Of a DNA stretch of 64,000 nt, positions 23,362 through 33,851 are shown piece by piece; the stretch's first letter is position 1; each line of letters starts with the position of its first letter. Made by a program: the position numbers and the translations under genes. The notes beneath the pieces are model-generated. The model had not been told where the DNA came from. It saw nothing but the letters and a program-made list of their open reading frames with translations, and ran no database searches. The stretch spans positions 7,078,001 to 7,142,000 of the forward strand of contig OX326958.1 of NCBI GenBank assembly GCA_946800325.1, written 5' to 3'. This stretch comes from Luzula sylvatica (Eukaryota; Streptophyta; Magnoliopsida; Poales; Juncaceae).

Positions 23362-24904
23362 TAACTTTTAACTTTTAAGACCTCACCATTGTACAACAGA
23401 GTCTCAGCCGATGTCTTGGCCATAAGCAAATCAAGCTCTAGAAATTTGTGTAAACAAGCTCAACAAATATTTAAAACAATTATTCACTTGTATAGAAATT
23501 GAAGTTTGTAAAAAGTTGTGTCTTGTGTGTACCTCTTCTATCATGTGGTAACCTTGAATAATAAGGAGCTTGTTCCTTTATCATGTTCTTGATAAGCTTG
23601 GTTCATCCTAAAATACAAATAAAACCAATCAATATTAAGGGAAATTAATTTTTATTTCTAGACAACTATAGAGTGTGAATTATTAAAATAGAGTTAATTA
23701 CCATCTAAGGTAGATGTTCAAGTGATTTTGCTCTCGTTTTGACTTTCCTGCCATTTGATTATAATAAACATGTGACATAAATCATTAAAATAGAGTTAAT
23801 TCTATTCAAGGAGATGTTATCATGTTAGTGCATGATTGCAAGTAAAAGAAAAGACAGCAAAAGTTTTTTTTTTTTTTTTTTTTTTTTGGCTTCAAAAAGA
23901 CAGCAAAAGTTACAAATAGGAACCAACATCTCCGCATGACGGATTTGATTGTTTGTTGACTTTCCTTCCTTTTGAACGTAGATGTCGGTTAAAATGTATA
24001 ATAAACACGTCACACAAATCATTAAAATGGAGTTAATTCTATTCGAGGACACCAGAAAAGAAAAAAATGAGGGGAACATATTACCCAAAAGAAATATATT
24101 TACATGTTCCAATCGTCATATGGAAGCTACAAAAGACTTGTATTTAGTATATAATTCATGAATTGGGTTTTACAGGGCTGAATATTACTGGGCCAAGTTA
24201 ATATGTTCATCCCCCATTGGCCGGAGTAATCTATTTTTAATATATATACCCTTGAACTTGTAGGAAAATATTTGTAATATATTCATGAATTGGGTTTTAC
24301 TGGGCTGAATATTTCTGATTTTGCAAATACGTAACATAACCCGTCAGAAAAACAAAATGGCCTATTCAATTATTCTATTCTCATGGGCCGGTTTAATCTA
24401 TTTGTATCTTGATAGGAAAATATTTGTGATATGTTGCAGATATTTATTTAATTTAGTTTTGCAGTTGCATAAATATCGGCATTACATATTTACATAAGAG
24501 TGTAGACTGTTAAATGAGCCGGACTAGACATTTCTTTTTACTAAAAGTATAATCATTTAAATTAAATTAGAGGGTATTTTGATTTTTCCAATCCAATAAA
24601 ATTAAGGAAACTTTTTTAACATGGACATGATAAGTTTGGGATTTATTAAAATAAACAAGTTTTGAAATTACAAAACTAACATCCTCCAAAGAGGATGTAT
24701 ATGTGTCGTTGGATTTTGTAATTTTTTTTTTTTTTTTGATAATTTTTTTGTCATATCTTTTAAATTAATAGAGGTGAAAGGATAAAATTAGATGAGGAAT
24801 TTTTATGATGATCTTGTAAGATAAATAGAGGTGAAAGTATTCAGAGAGGACATGGTTAAATGTGAAATTATTTTTTCATCGATTGTTATGAAAAGATAAA
24901 TAAA
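23362..24904. other. Intergenic DNA with two decayed direct duplications
   Basis: No gene. ATCATTAAAATAGAGTTAA and the sequence around it occur at about 23780 and again at about 24020 (ATCATTAAAATGGAGTTAA), preceded in both by a GACTTTCCT phrase. A second duplication repeats TTCATGAATTGGGTTTTAC at about 24157 and 24283, with GGAAAATATTTGT at about 24263 and 24415. Confidence 0.6.
23866..23894 (-). mobile_element. Minimal poly(A) retroposition scar with 17-bp target duplication
   Basis: A run of 22 T (23866-23887) plus GGCTTCA is flanked by perfect 17-bp repeats AAAAGACAGCAAAAGTT at 23849-23865 and 23895-23911. On the minus strand this reads as a few bases of body followed by a poly(A) tail, as expected for an extreme 5'-truncated L1-primed insertion. 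Confidence 0.75.
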
Positions 24905-26183
24905 CTAGCTTTGTCCCCGCGCAATTGCGCGGAGGTCTTCAGTCTATCATGATTTTATTTTTCTCAATACGTAATTATATTCTACATTTTTTTTATCTGA
25001 TTGTATACACATAAAAAAAAATCTATCTTTTTGTAAATTTCAAAAAAACTGATCATATACCAAACTTTTATTTCCTAATACTCTTATGAATGATCTTAAA
25101 AACAAACGGACAAAAATACCCTTCTATTTTCAAATTTAATAATTAAAAATATATTTTTATTATTTTTTATTAATTTTATTACTTTTAAGAAAATTCATAA
25201 ACATTTTTAATATGCAGTGATTACAAAAAAATATATAATAATTACAAATTGAGATTATATAATTTTAATATTTCATTTATTATGTTTGAAAAAATAACAT
25301 CGGGTAATAATAAAATAAACAATAATAAATAAACATCTTGAAAATATATTGATAGAAAAATATCGGTTTAAACATCTGGTTTTTTTTATTTTCATTCTCT
25401 TTTTATTTATTTTTATAATAGTTTCATGATATTTTATTTTTCAAATATTTGGAATGTGTTTTTGTAATATTGTTGTTCGTTTTATTATTATTTTATGTTA
25501 GTTTTGCAAAGAAAAAATGCAAAGGTCAAAATGTTAAAATTATGTAAATAAAATATATAATAACTTTTTTTAAATTATTATATGGTACCAAAATTTAGGA
25601 CTTTATTAACATTATTAAAAAATAACATGTACATATGTAAATTATTAAAATTTGATGACATGGAGCAACCAAATGAGAGAAATTTTCTTAACTTTATACA
25701 TATACAAAATGTAAATTAAAACAAAAAAGGACCAACATATAAATAAAAAGGACCGAAATATAAATTAAAATGTAAAAAAAGACTGAAATGTAAAAAAAAG
25801 GACCAAAATGTTAATAAAAAGGGCCGAAATATAAACTTAAATTAAAAAGGACCAAAATGTAAATTCAAAAATGTAAAAAGGACCGAAATGTAAATAAAAG
25901 AGGATCAAAATATAAATAAAAAGGACCAAAATGTAAATTTTTAAAGTAAAAAGGACCAAAATGTAAATAAAAAGGACTAAAATGTAAATTTTTAAACTAA
26001 AAAGGACCCAAATGTAAATTTAAAAAATATTTTTTTTTAAAAAAAAGCCCCTGATGACGTGGCCTCAAACTAAAAAGGACCCAAATGTAAATTTAAAAAA
26101 TATTTTTTTTACAAAAAAGCCACTGATGACGTGACCTCATGTATGAGCTCCATTTCTTCCAACTTTATACATAAGTATAATAA
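24905..26183 (-). mobile_element. Small non-autonomous Helitron, minus orientation
   Basis: The 3' end is at the left. CTAG (24905-24908) lies next to host A (T on the minus strand), preceded on that strand by a perfect 16-bp palindrome CCGCGCAATTGCGCGG (24917-24932). The proposed 5' end is near 26183, where the minus strand reads TTATACTTATGTATAAAG and then a GAGGTCACGTCATC motif. A truncated relative with the same 5' wording lies at 47520-47640. There is no Rep/helicase coding. The interior is AT-rich with a 20-bp tandem repeat. The 3' end is well supported; the exact 5' base is uncertain. Confidence 0.7.
25660..26140. repeat. GGACCAAAATGTAAATAAAA tandem repeat inside Helitron
   Basis: A ~20-bp unit GGACCAAAATGTAAATAAAA with variants occurs more than ten times between about 25720 and 26060. 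It is followed by a ~72-bp direct duplication that contains GATGACGTGGCCTCA (~26053) and GATGACGTGACCTCA (~26126). Confidence 0.85.
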
Positions 26184-26498
26184 GCTAGGTAGGATCATAT
26201 GGTTTTACTCGATACATATATGTTTAAACATCTTGTTACTAATTAGCTAACATAATTAAATTCCTAAACGGTCATAAAATATTCAAAAATCTAATCCTAA
26301 CGTTAAGAAATTCTTGCAAATCTAATCTTAAACGTTAATATTCACATGTTATATGAAATGAACTTGGTCCAATGTTTAATGAGAGCACCTGAGGATGACG
26401 TTGAAATTGGTGTATATCTAAATTTATATGCCAGGTTTATGGAATAATATCTTAGCACAGCCTCCGTCTTCATCTCTATATACATCTCCTCTGTCTTC
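26184..26498. other. AT-rich spacer
   Basis: Contains small local repeats (CTAATCCTAACGTTA and CTAATCTTAAACGTTA). No gene or RNA recognised. Confidence 0.5.
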
Positions 26499-27414
26499 GG
26501 GCATGTTTGATTTGAGGGATTATATGGGATAGGATTTCAATACTCGGGATAAGCCTAAAATCCCTTTTTTTATTTGAGGGATTAGATGGGATATATTTTC
26601 TTGTCCATGTATTTTGTACTCCCACTAAAAAATTGGTATTTCAAATACATGGATATAGCTATCCATGTATTTGATTATAATATTATTTCTTCAAATTATA
26701 TTCATGAATGATAATTATATTGTATTTATATTATATTATATTATATTAAACAACAATAATAATATATTATGTACTATTCTATAATGTAATATAATTAAAT
26801 TAAAAACAATATATAATATAATATAAAATAATATAATATAATATAATATAAAACATTATAATATAATATAATGTAATGTAATATAATAAAAACCAATATA
26901 ATATAAAATAATATAATATAAAACAATATAATATAATATAATATAACATCAGATAACATCATAAAATATATATAATATAATATAAAACAATATAAATAAT
27001 ATAATATAATATAAAGTAATTAAAGTAATATAATATTACATTATATTATATTATATAATAAGAATTAAATGACATACATATAATATTATATTAAATATAA
27101 ATTATATAATGTTATTTTATAATATAATATTATATTATATTATATAATAAGAATTGAAGTAATATAATATAATATTATATTATAATATAATACAATATTA
27201 TATTATACAATAAAATAATATAAATATAATATAATATAATATTCAAATATTCAAATCCTGGATTTTGTACCAAAGAATCAAACAAGGGATTTGATATACA
27301 TGATTTCAAAATACAACAAATCAAACAACTCACATGGATTATCAAATACATGGATAGTGATACATGTATTTCCATATCCATGTATATCAATATCCCCAAA
27401 TCAAACATGCCCCC
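26499..27414. mobile_element. TIR element (GGGCATGTTTGATTTG) filled with TATAA repeats
   Basis: GGGCATGTTTGATTTG at 26499-26514 is perfectly matched in reverse complement by CAAATCAAACATGCCC at 27397-27412. Inside both ends lie related phrases (GGGATTATATGGGAT; CATGGATATG on the other strand). The centre (26690-27245) is almost pure A/T. No transposase and no clear target duplication. This is a MITE-like element, probably inflated by microsatellite growth. Confidence 0.75.
26690..27245. repeat. (ATATAATATA)n low-complexity tract
   Basis: Over 500 bp of TATAA/ATATAATATA variants with almost no G or C. Any reading frame here is an artefact of composition. Confidence 0.9.
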
Positions 27415-27679
27415 AATAAAGCTATACACCACGCAGTTATCTACCCGCACTCATCCCGCAAGCTGACGTGTTCACTCACGCTTCTGCCAAGTCAGCAGAT
27501 TTAATGGATGGAGAAATTAGTTTAACCCGTTTACACAGCACCCGAACCCGTTTAAACATCCCCCAATAGCGTGAACCTAGAAAAAAAAGGAAAAGAATCG
27601 CCGGAGAAAAAAGGAATTAATCTTCCTCTCGTACACCTGACGGGTTTCCCTCTCCTTGTTGTTGCGCCTTCTAGCCGTC

Positions 27680-28040
27680 ATGGCCTCTCTACGCATTTGT
27701 TGTTTCTACAAAGTTCTGCACGCAAATACTTTGTTTCTTCTGCACCTCGTTCACTGCGCAGCCATAGGCATGCAGTACTCTGTTTTTCTTTTCTTCTTTA
27801 ATCTGAAAACTGTAAAGGTGTGTATTATATTGATAATATCATAATACATTTTATTCTTTTCATTTCAAAAGAAGATGGATGATCATAAATGCTTTGAAAA
27901 TTAATGATGGTGAAGAACATGATCTCAATACGCTAGTCAAGGAATCGAAGAAGGATATGTTATTTGACACACGTGATGAATATTTAGGTATTATGGAGAG
28001 TATGCGACAGTCAGAGATTTTCCATGGCGAGAACGAATAG
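27680..28040 (+). pseudogene. Unrecognised gene fragment
   Basis: An ORF from ATG 27680 (MASLRICCFYKV) ends at a good donor AAG|GTGTGT (27817). After a short AT-rich gap, 55 codons (27873-28040) read as an acidic, protein-like stretch containing HDLNTLVKESKKD and TRDEYLGIMESMRQS, ending in TAG. The best splice joins do not keep the second stretch in frame, so this is either a broken gene fragment or a mis-modelled small gene. The second stretch looks like real coding sequence; the family was not recognised. Confidence 0.3.
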
Positions 28041-28351
28041 CAGAAAAGATGACCACGAAGTCGTGCGACATGTAACTTGCATGTAGTCATGGTGGACAAA
28101 CTAGGAGTACGGTGAAAAAGATTAGCCATCTTTGCGATGAGAAGAGCTAGGAAGCTGCTGCAGTATTGGCACTTGGCTGAGAAATTCACGCACTGGATCA
28201 AGATAAAGCAATCAAACAAATGTGAACCAAATCATTGCACTGAATCAAGACAGATGAAATCCTGCACTTAATTAGAAGATAAATCATCAAAAAAATTCAA
28301 AATAATAAGAATAAATCCTGCACTAATTAGCCATGAACGAGAGTTGAATAC

Positions 28352-28544
28352 CTTGACGAAGAAGATTCGATTCGGCATGAATCGACCAACGATGCCGTGG
28401 CATTGGAGAGGATCAACATAGGAGATTTGACCCAAGAAAATTTTAGGGTTTAGGCGAAAGGGGGAGAAGGAAAGAGGACGGCAGCCAAAGGGTTTAGGCG
28501 AAAGAGAGAGAAGGCAACGACGATAGGGAAAAACTGAAGGCAAC

Positions 28545-28546
<2 letters not shown>
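28352..28546 (-). CDS. Candidate 5' exon, product unknown
   Basis: On the minus strand an ATG at 28546 opens 65 codons that end at a donor-like AAG|GTATTC (28352/28351). The protein starts MLPSVFPYRRCLLSLSPK and is rich in Arg, Ser, Pro and Leu with few acids, resembling an organelle-targeting presequence, then reads YVDPLQCHGIVGRFMPN. A GA/CT microsatellite (28549-28577), common in plant 5' leaders, lies just upstream. No convincing second exon was found, so it may be a promoter-plus-first-exon fragment. Function unknown. Confidence 0.3.

Positions 28547-28548
<2 letters not shown>

Positions 28549-28577
<29 letters not shown>
28549..28577. repeat. (GA)n microsatellite
   Basis: About 14 GA units directly upstream of the minus-strand candidate exon. 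Confidence 0.95.
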
Positions 28578-28580
<3 letters not shown>

Positions 28581-29830
28581 AGAAGAAAATAAGGCGCTAC
28601 AGTGTTCTGTTCTTATCGGGTGAGATAAAAACGGATTCTATTGCAAAGCATATCGGGTGCCGATCATAATTAGGCATGCTGAAGTGGCAGGTGCGGGAGG
28701 ATTGCTGCGTGGTGTCTAATTCTATTGAACATGCCCCATCTCTGCACATTCGTCCTCTCACAAACAAATCCCCTTTCTTCTCTCTTCTCTCGCACAAATT
28801 TCTTCTCTCTTCTCTCCCACAAAAGAAATCCTCCATGCAGATAGTCGCAACCAACACCAAACTTCTCTTCCGTAGATTGTTCAATCAGAGACGAGAAGGG
28901 GAAATCTGAACTCGAGAAGAACGTTTTCTTCTAAACTTGTGGACTCAGACCTCTACAATGGATGATTTCCATGTTTGACGTGAGATTCTTTACTGGACAG
29001 ACAGAACACGTAAGCGTTTCTCCTCCATTATTTGTATTTTATCATAATTAGTTGTTTTTCTTTTTTGAGTACCCCCAAATGACCAAAGTAAATGGTTGGG
29101 TTTGTCTTACGTTCTCTTTTCTTTGATTTTGATTATTGAAAAAAATCCTCATGGATTCTTGATTTCGATTGCTCCTTTTTTTGATTGATTGTATACTTTA
29201 AAAGATTCCTGATGACCAAGAGACCTGGACATGAATTACATTACCCCGTTACCAGAATTTCTTCTCTTTATATTACGATTTTGCATTGTTTCTTATTTTT
29301 TAAATGCTAATTTGTTCTTTCTTTTTTTAGATCTATGATAAATACTGGTAAATTCTATTAAACCAGTTCAAATCGAGATTTATTTAGCACTCGACGAATT
29401 ATACTCTAAAATCTGAAGTCAACGGAGTAACAACAACATTTCTTTGAATTTGCTACTTTGGTGTCTTTTTCTTTTGATGTAAATTGAGTAGGAATTTATT
29501 ACGTAGAAAAATGTTGGACATACCTCCAAATTTTTTCATAAGAGATTTTACGATGTAATTATGATTTAACATATTAATTGATTGTCAAATTATAAATTAA
29601 AATGTCAAATTACACATTAATGTGTTAGATTTAGGATTTAAATATCACATGTCAGTAAGGATATGTCACATTAAGTTACTTTAGGTAATGCGAAAACATA
29701 AAAAGAAAATTATTTCATTACCAATACATGTTCAAGTTCAATCTTTGTAATACATTTATTTGTACTCATTTTATTTTTAAATACATAGAGCGAGTCTTTT
29801 CCTAGTTTTTATTATTGTTGTTGTCATTAT
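28578..29830. other. Intergenic; leader-like CT-rich stretch then AT-rich DNA
   Basis: 28740-28985 is CT-rich on the plus strand with a donor-like ACG|TAAGCG at ~29010 and could be the leader of a plus-strand transcript, but no coding sequence follows. 29020-29830 is AT-rich and shows nothing recognisable. Confidence 0.35.
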
Positions 29831-30048
29831 GGGTTTGGGTATGGTCCAACAGTCGTTGGAGGATGCTCCGACCAATACATTAATGATCATTGGATTCCGA
29901 TTTTGATGATGATTTCTTAACATGATATACGCACGATCAATAATATCCTTAAATAGAATTTCACAATTATCATCAAAAGCATCATCTAATGGTCATTATT
30001 GTATTGGTCGGATCATCCTCCAACGACGGTTGGACCATACCCGAACCC
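29831..30048. mobile_element. 218-bp MULE-type MITE with 9-bp target duplication
   Basis: Left arm GGGTTTGGGTATGGTCCAAC (29831) and right arm, reverse complement GGGTTCGGGTATGGTCCAAC (from 30048), extend as inverted repeats for about 65 bp with about seven mismatches. Both run through GTCGTTGGAGGATG and CCGACCAATACA. The perfect 9-bp direct repeat TGTCATTAT flanks the element at 29822-29830 and 30049-30057. A 9-bp duplication is typical of Mutator-like elements. There is no coding capacity. Confidence 0.93.
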
Positions 30049-30399
30049 TGTCATTATAATTTAACTAAGGTTGAACAAGGCATGAAATTGGATATATACC
30101 ATTTTGGCTTTGCTCAAGAACTATTTTGCTATTTTGGAGACTAGCATTTTCAAGACAGTATTTTCATAATAAGCTAATAAACTATTTACTGTTTGACTAT
30201 TCCTAATTTTTCCTCTATAATAATTTTTTTTTTTTTCTGTAGTTTGTTATAATTTCTTGCATTATGATTTTTAAAATAAAAACATCAAATTTGTCCTTCC
30301 AAAACTTTGATACTACAAACCGAATATCATAAAATCCCGATCCAATATATATTTATGTGTTAACAATTTTATAAAAAATAAAAAAATAAAAGAATTATT

Positions 30400-31070
30400 A
30401 TTAAAATATTTCGGAATCCAGATAACTCAAAACCAATCATCACGAAATCCAATTGATCCGAAATTCAAATGATTCGAAATCCGCATGGCATAAAATAAAT
30501 CATCAATGACCCGAAAATTAAATTTTCGGAAAATCGAATGATCTTAAATCAAAATTACGAAACCCGAATAATCTGAAAATTGAATTAACCAGGGAACGAC
30601 CGACTCGAAAACCGAAATGATCCGAAATGAAATGTCCAAAAAACCAAACGACCCGGAATCAAATAATTCGAACCGAAACGATTTAAACCCAATGACCTGA
30701 GAACCAGTAATGTTCTGCAACCCGCTGATATGACCCCCCAAGCAACCCCCAACCTTTTCATTGGAAAGTAATAAATGTTTTGAAAGTTAAATTAAGAAGT
30801 TAAATTGGGGTGCGGGATGTGTGCGGGGCTTTTGGTGCGGGGTGTGTATCACCGTTGCCTGAGAACGATCCGCAAACCGAAACGATTCGAAAACCGAAAT
30901 TACCCAAAATAGAATGTCCAAAAAACAAAACGATCCGAAATCGAATAATTCGAAAACTAAAACGACAACCCGAATGACCTGCAAATCGAACGATCTAATT
31001 ACCCGAACGATCCGAAATCGAAACTATCCGAATCCGAAATAATTCGATCCGACATCCACCTGTAGCTACA
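30400..31070. repeat. Degenerate GATCCGAAA(A)CCGAAA repeats, hAT-associated
   Basis: Loose ~15-25-bp phrases such as GATCCGAAATCG, GAAAACCGAAATGA and AATTCGAAAAC recur throughout and end at CATCCACCTGTA (31056-31067), a diverged form of the TTGCCACCTCTA terminus at 36280. A related stretch lies at 35390-36291 and an inverted one at about 57820-57930. Probably the subterminal part of non-autonomous hAT-type elements. Confidence 0.5.
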
Positions 31071-31440
31071 ATTTGTAACTAATAATCCTATTAATCAGTT
31101 TATGAGAATATTCAACAAAAGATTCGGCCCAAAGGTTATTCGAGCCCATACTCAAAGCATTGAAGAGTAAGAATTAATGACCTCTAGTGATTCTCCTAAT
31201 GGATGCCTCCAGTGTCTCTCCCAACACGGCAACACAGGACAGGACAGCTTGTGATTGTGCCAAAGAGTCGTTCTCTTTCAACAAAAGATTACGTTCTTGC
31301 TCTTTCTCCCTCCGACACTACTCACGACTCGAGTAAGAGACTCGCGAAACGAGACGCACATACAATCACTACGGGTTCTTTTCTTCTCGTTCAGACGTTC
31401 ACAACGTCAAAACCCTAAATCTCCACTTTCTAACTTCCTA
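31071..31440 (+). promoter_or_regulatory. Upstream region and 5' leader of the Agenet/DUF724 gene
   Basis: This stretch separates the repeat region from ATG 31441. From about 31200 it becomes CT/CA-rich like a plant leader. An in-frame upstream ATG at 31255 is open to the main ORF; its 62 added residues (starting MCQRVVLFQQKITF) do not look like part of an Agenet protein, so the 31441 start is preferred. No reliable TATA box was assigned. Confidence 0.4.
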
Positions 31441-33851
31441 ATGCCAACAATGGTTGAGAAGAAGAGCAAGAAGAAGTCTAGTGCTAGTGATAGAAAGGTT
31501 GGTAAAGCAAAATCCATCCGCAAGTGTCTCTCGAATTCTTCTTCTTCAGAGGTGAACGCATGGGCGCTGGGGACCAAGATTGAGGTCAAAATCGGCCGGG
31601 ATGATTTCATTGGATCCTGGTACGAAGCCACCATTACCGGTCATGTCATGCAATCAGGCCAATTGTTCGGTTACTCAATCGAATACCTTTCACTCGTTAA
31701 AGAAGACGATCATGCAATTCACGAAACGAACGAGGTTTCTCTGCAAGATGTTCGGCCTGAGGCCCCACGAACTCTTAGGACACGAACTGATAACGAGGTA
31801 TGTTCGATTTAACTCACTTTAATTTGATTTTTTTTTTTGTAAAATTTCGCGCCGAGTTCGCACTAGGTTAGAGTAGTTAGACAGTACATGTAAATTTTAG
31901 CTTTGTGTTACTAATTTATGAATCCTTTTAAATTATATTTTGATGAATCTTATCATTTTGTTGGGTAGTTTTTTTATTGTGATCATCACAGTTTCAAATT
32001 AATTTTGACCTTCAATCAAACTTATTATTTCTTAAAACTATTTTATTTAAAATCTTCTTATTATGAACTCATCATCACAGAATGAAGATCAAAGACCAGA
32101 ATTTGAAATGCACGATCTGGTAGAAGTGTACCACAACAATGGCTGGTGGTACGGCGTAATCTCATGTTTGAAAAGTCAAGCAACCGGCAAGTACACCGTC
32201 TCATTGCCAATCGCAAGAAAAATATTGGACTTTTCTCCCGCTGAAATCAGGCCCCAGTTCGATTTCATTAACGGCTCCTTTGTCCCTCGTCAACAAAAAA
32301 CTCAACAGGTAATTTATAAAATATCGCATATAAAATTCAATCCAATTATCAAACAATTTCAATTTTTTTGTTTTTTCAGGAAGAAGAAATATACAAATAT
32401 GGAGACGAAGTGGAAGCGCGTTTAAATCGAGAAAAGTATGGGTTATCATGGTACCCTGCGAAAGTGGAGAAAAGAATTGGTGATCATTATTTCCTCATGA
32501 CATATGAAAACAAAACTTATCTACCAAACGGACACGAAACTAATATTCTTCATTATCACTTCTTGCGACCACTTACTGACAGAAATACCGGCAAAATTGC
32601 GGTGAATTCCGATGTGGAGTTTTTTCACGAGGGCGCGTGGTCTCCTGGGGTGGTGACAAGTGTCGACCTGCCCAGGGGCGTTTACGTAAGTAAAACCGGA
32701 AAGGGTACAGATGTAGTGTCAGAACTAGTTAGGGAGGACTTTGTTAGATTGAGACTCACATGGGATTGGGAAAAAAGGACGTTCAGCAAGCCTGTATGTA
32801 AAAAATTTCAAATTTACCCTTCATATTTTCTCTTATTTCTAAAAAAATCCTTTTATTTTTGAAATTAGGCAAAAAGAAGAAGGTCTTTAGAAAGTTCTAA
32901 AAATTGCTTGGCGAAGAAGAAGCGGAAGACTGACTTTTCGAAAAGCGGGACTGTCAAGCAAAAGGCTTTGAATGGCAATAGGACCTCAGATGAGGACAAT
33001 TCGAAGGATCCCTGTAAATCTCGAGGTGACATCATCAAGGACAAGATGGTAAATTCATCATTGCAGAATTCCTCAACTGGAGAGCATAAGCCAACTCCAT
33101 CTCCCGAGCAGCCCCTTTCTGAGAGTACAACAACACAAGCAGAGCTGACCCCCTCCAGTTCGGTCAGTGCTAACATTATTCTTCCTTTCGAAGGGAGATC
33201 TCCATTATGGAAATATGTAGATGCGATGCCCATTTTCAAACTCATCCCTCAAAAGCCTCATTTCATGGATCTGGACAAGTAATAACAATAATTTATAAAT
33301 TAGTTCAAAATTTGTTATTATTTCGAATTCGCGAAATTAATTAATTTGAATTGAATAACAGGAACAAAATGCGTGACGGCACAGCACTCGGTCTCGCGGT
33401 GAATTATGCAGACATCGCAGACTCAATCGCTGAATTCTCATTAAACGATGACGTATCAGTCTACGAAGAAAAACTGTCCGATTTAGACACCTTGGAGACA
33501 CACGGGTTTAATGTAGACCCGTTAAGGACCTGTTTGAATAAGTTACTAGCGGTAAAACAAGAGATTAGGGAAATGGTTTCGAGAGCGGCCGAGAGAACCG
33601 AGGATAATAACTCCGTGCAGGCCGAAGAGGGTAAGATTGACGCTGACCTGGCAGAGGTTAAGAAGAAGATGAGAAAGTTACGGAAGGAGAGGAAGAGGCT
33701 TCGGGTTTTGAGCGAGAAGTGTTTGGAGACGTCTGTGACAAATGTGGATTTTATTTCCAGGATTACCCATGAAATTTGTTCGATAAGAAGAGATGAGGAG
33801 GCAGCTCAAGAGAGGCTCTCGACGATTTTAAGGGAGTTTTATGGGAAATGA
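31441..33851 (+). CDS. Agenet (Tudor-like) / DUF724 domain protein
   Basis: Exons 31441-31797, 32081-32308, 32380-32793, 32869-33278 and 33362-33851 have GT-AG introns and keep phase, giving 632 aa. Four Agenet-type segments are visible: about 40-108 (WALGTKIEVK...GSWYEATI), 127-180 (HDLVEVYHNNGWWYGVI), 200-260 (YGDEVEAR...LSWYPAKV) and 270-322 (SDVEFFHEGAWSPGVV). A basic, Ser-rich linker follows (334-440; nuclear signal-like AKKKRK at 348). The C-terminal DUF724-type region (441-540; LWKYVDAMPIFKLIPQKPHF) runs into a charged coiled coil (about 535-625). Agenet domains belong to the Royal/Tudor fold family and bind modified histone tails or RNA; plant DUF724 proteins are thought to act in RNA export or chromatin-linked roles. 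The start at 31441 gives a Lys/Ser-rich N terminus. No frame damage. Confidence 0.92.
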
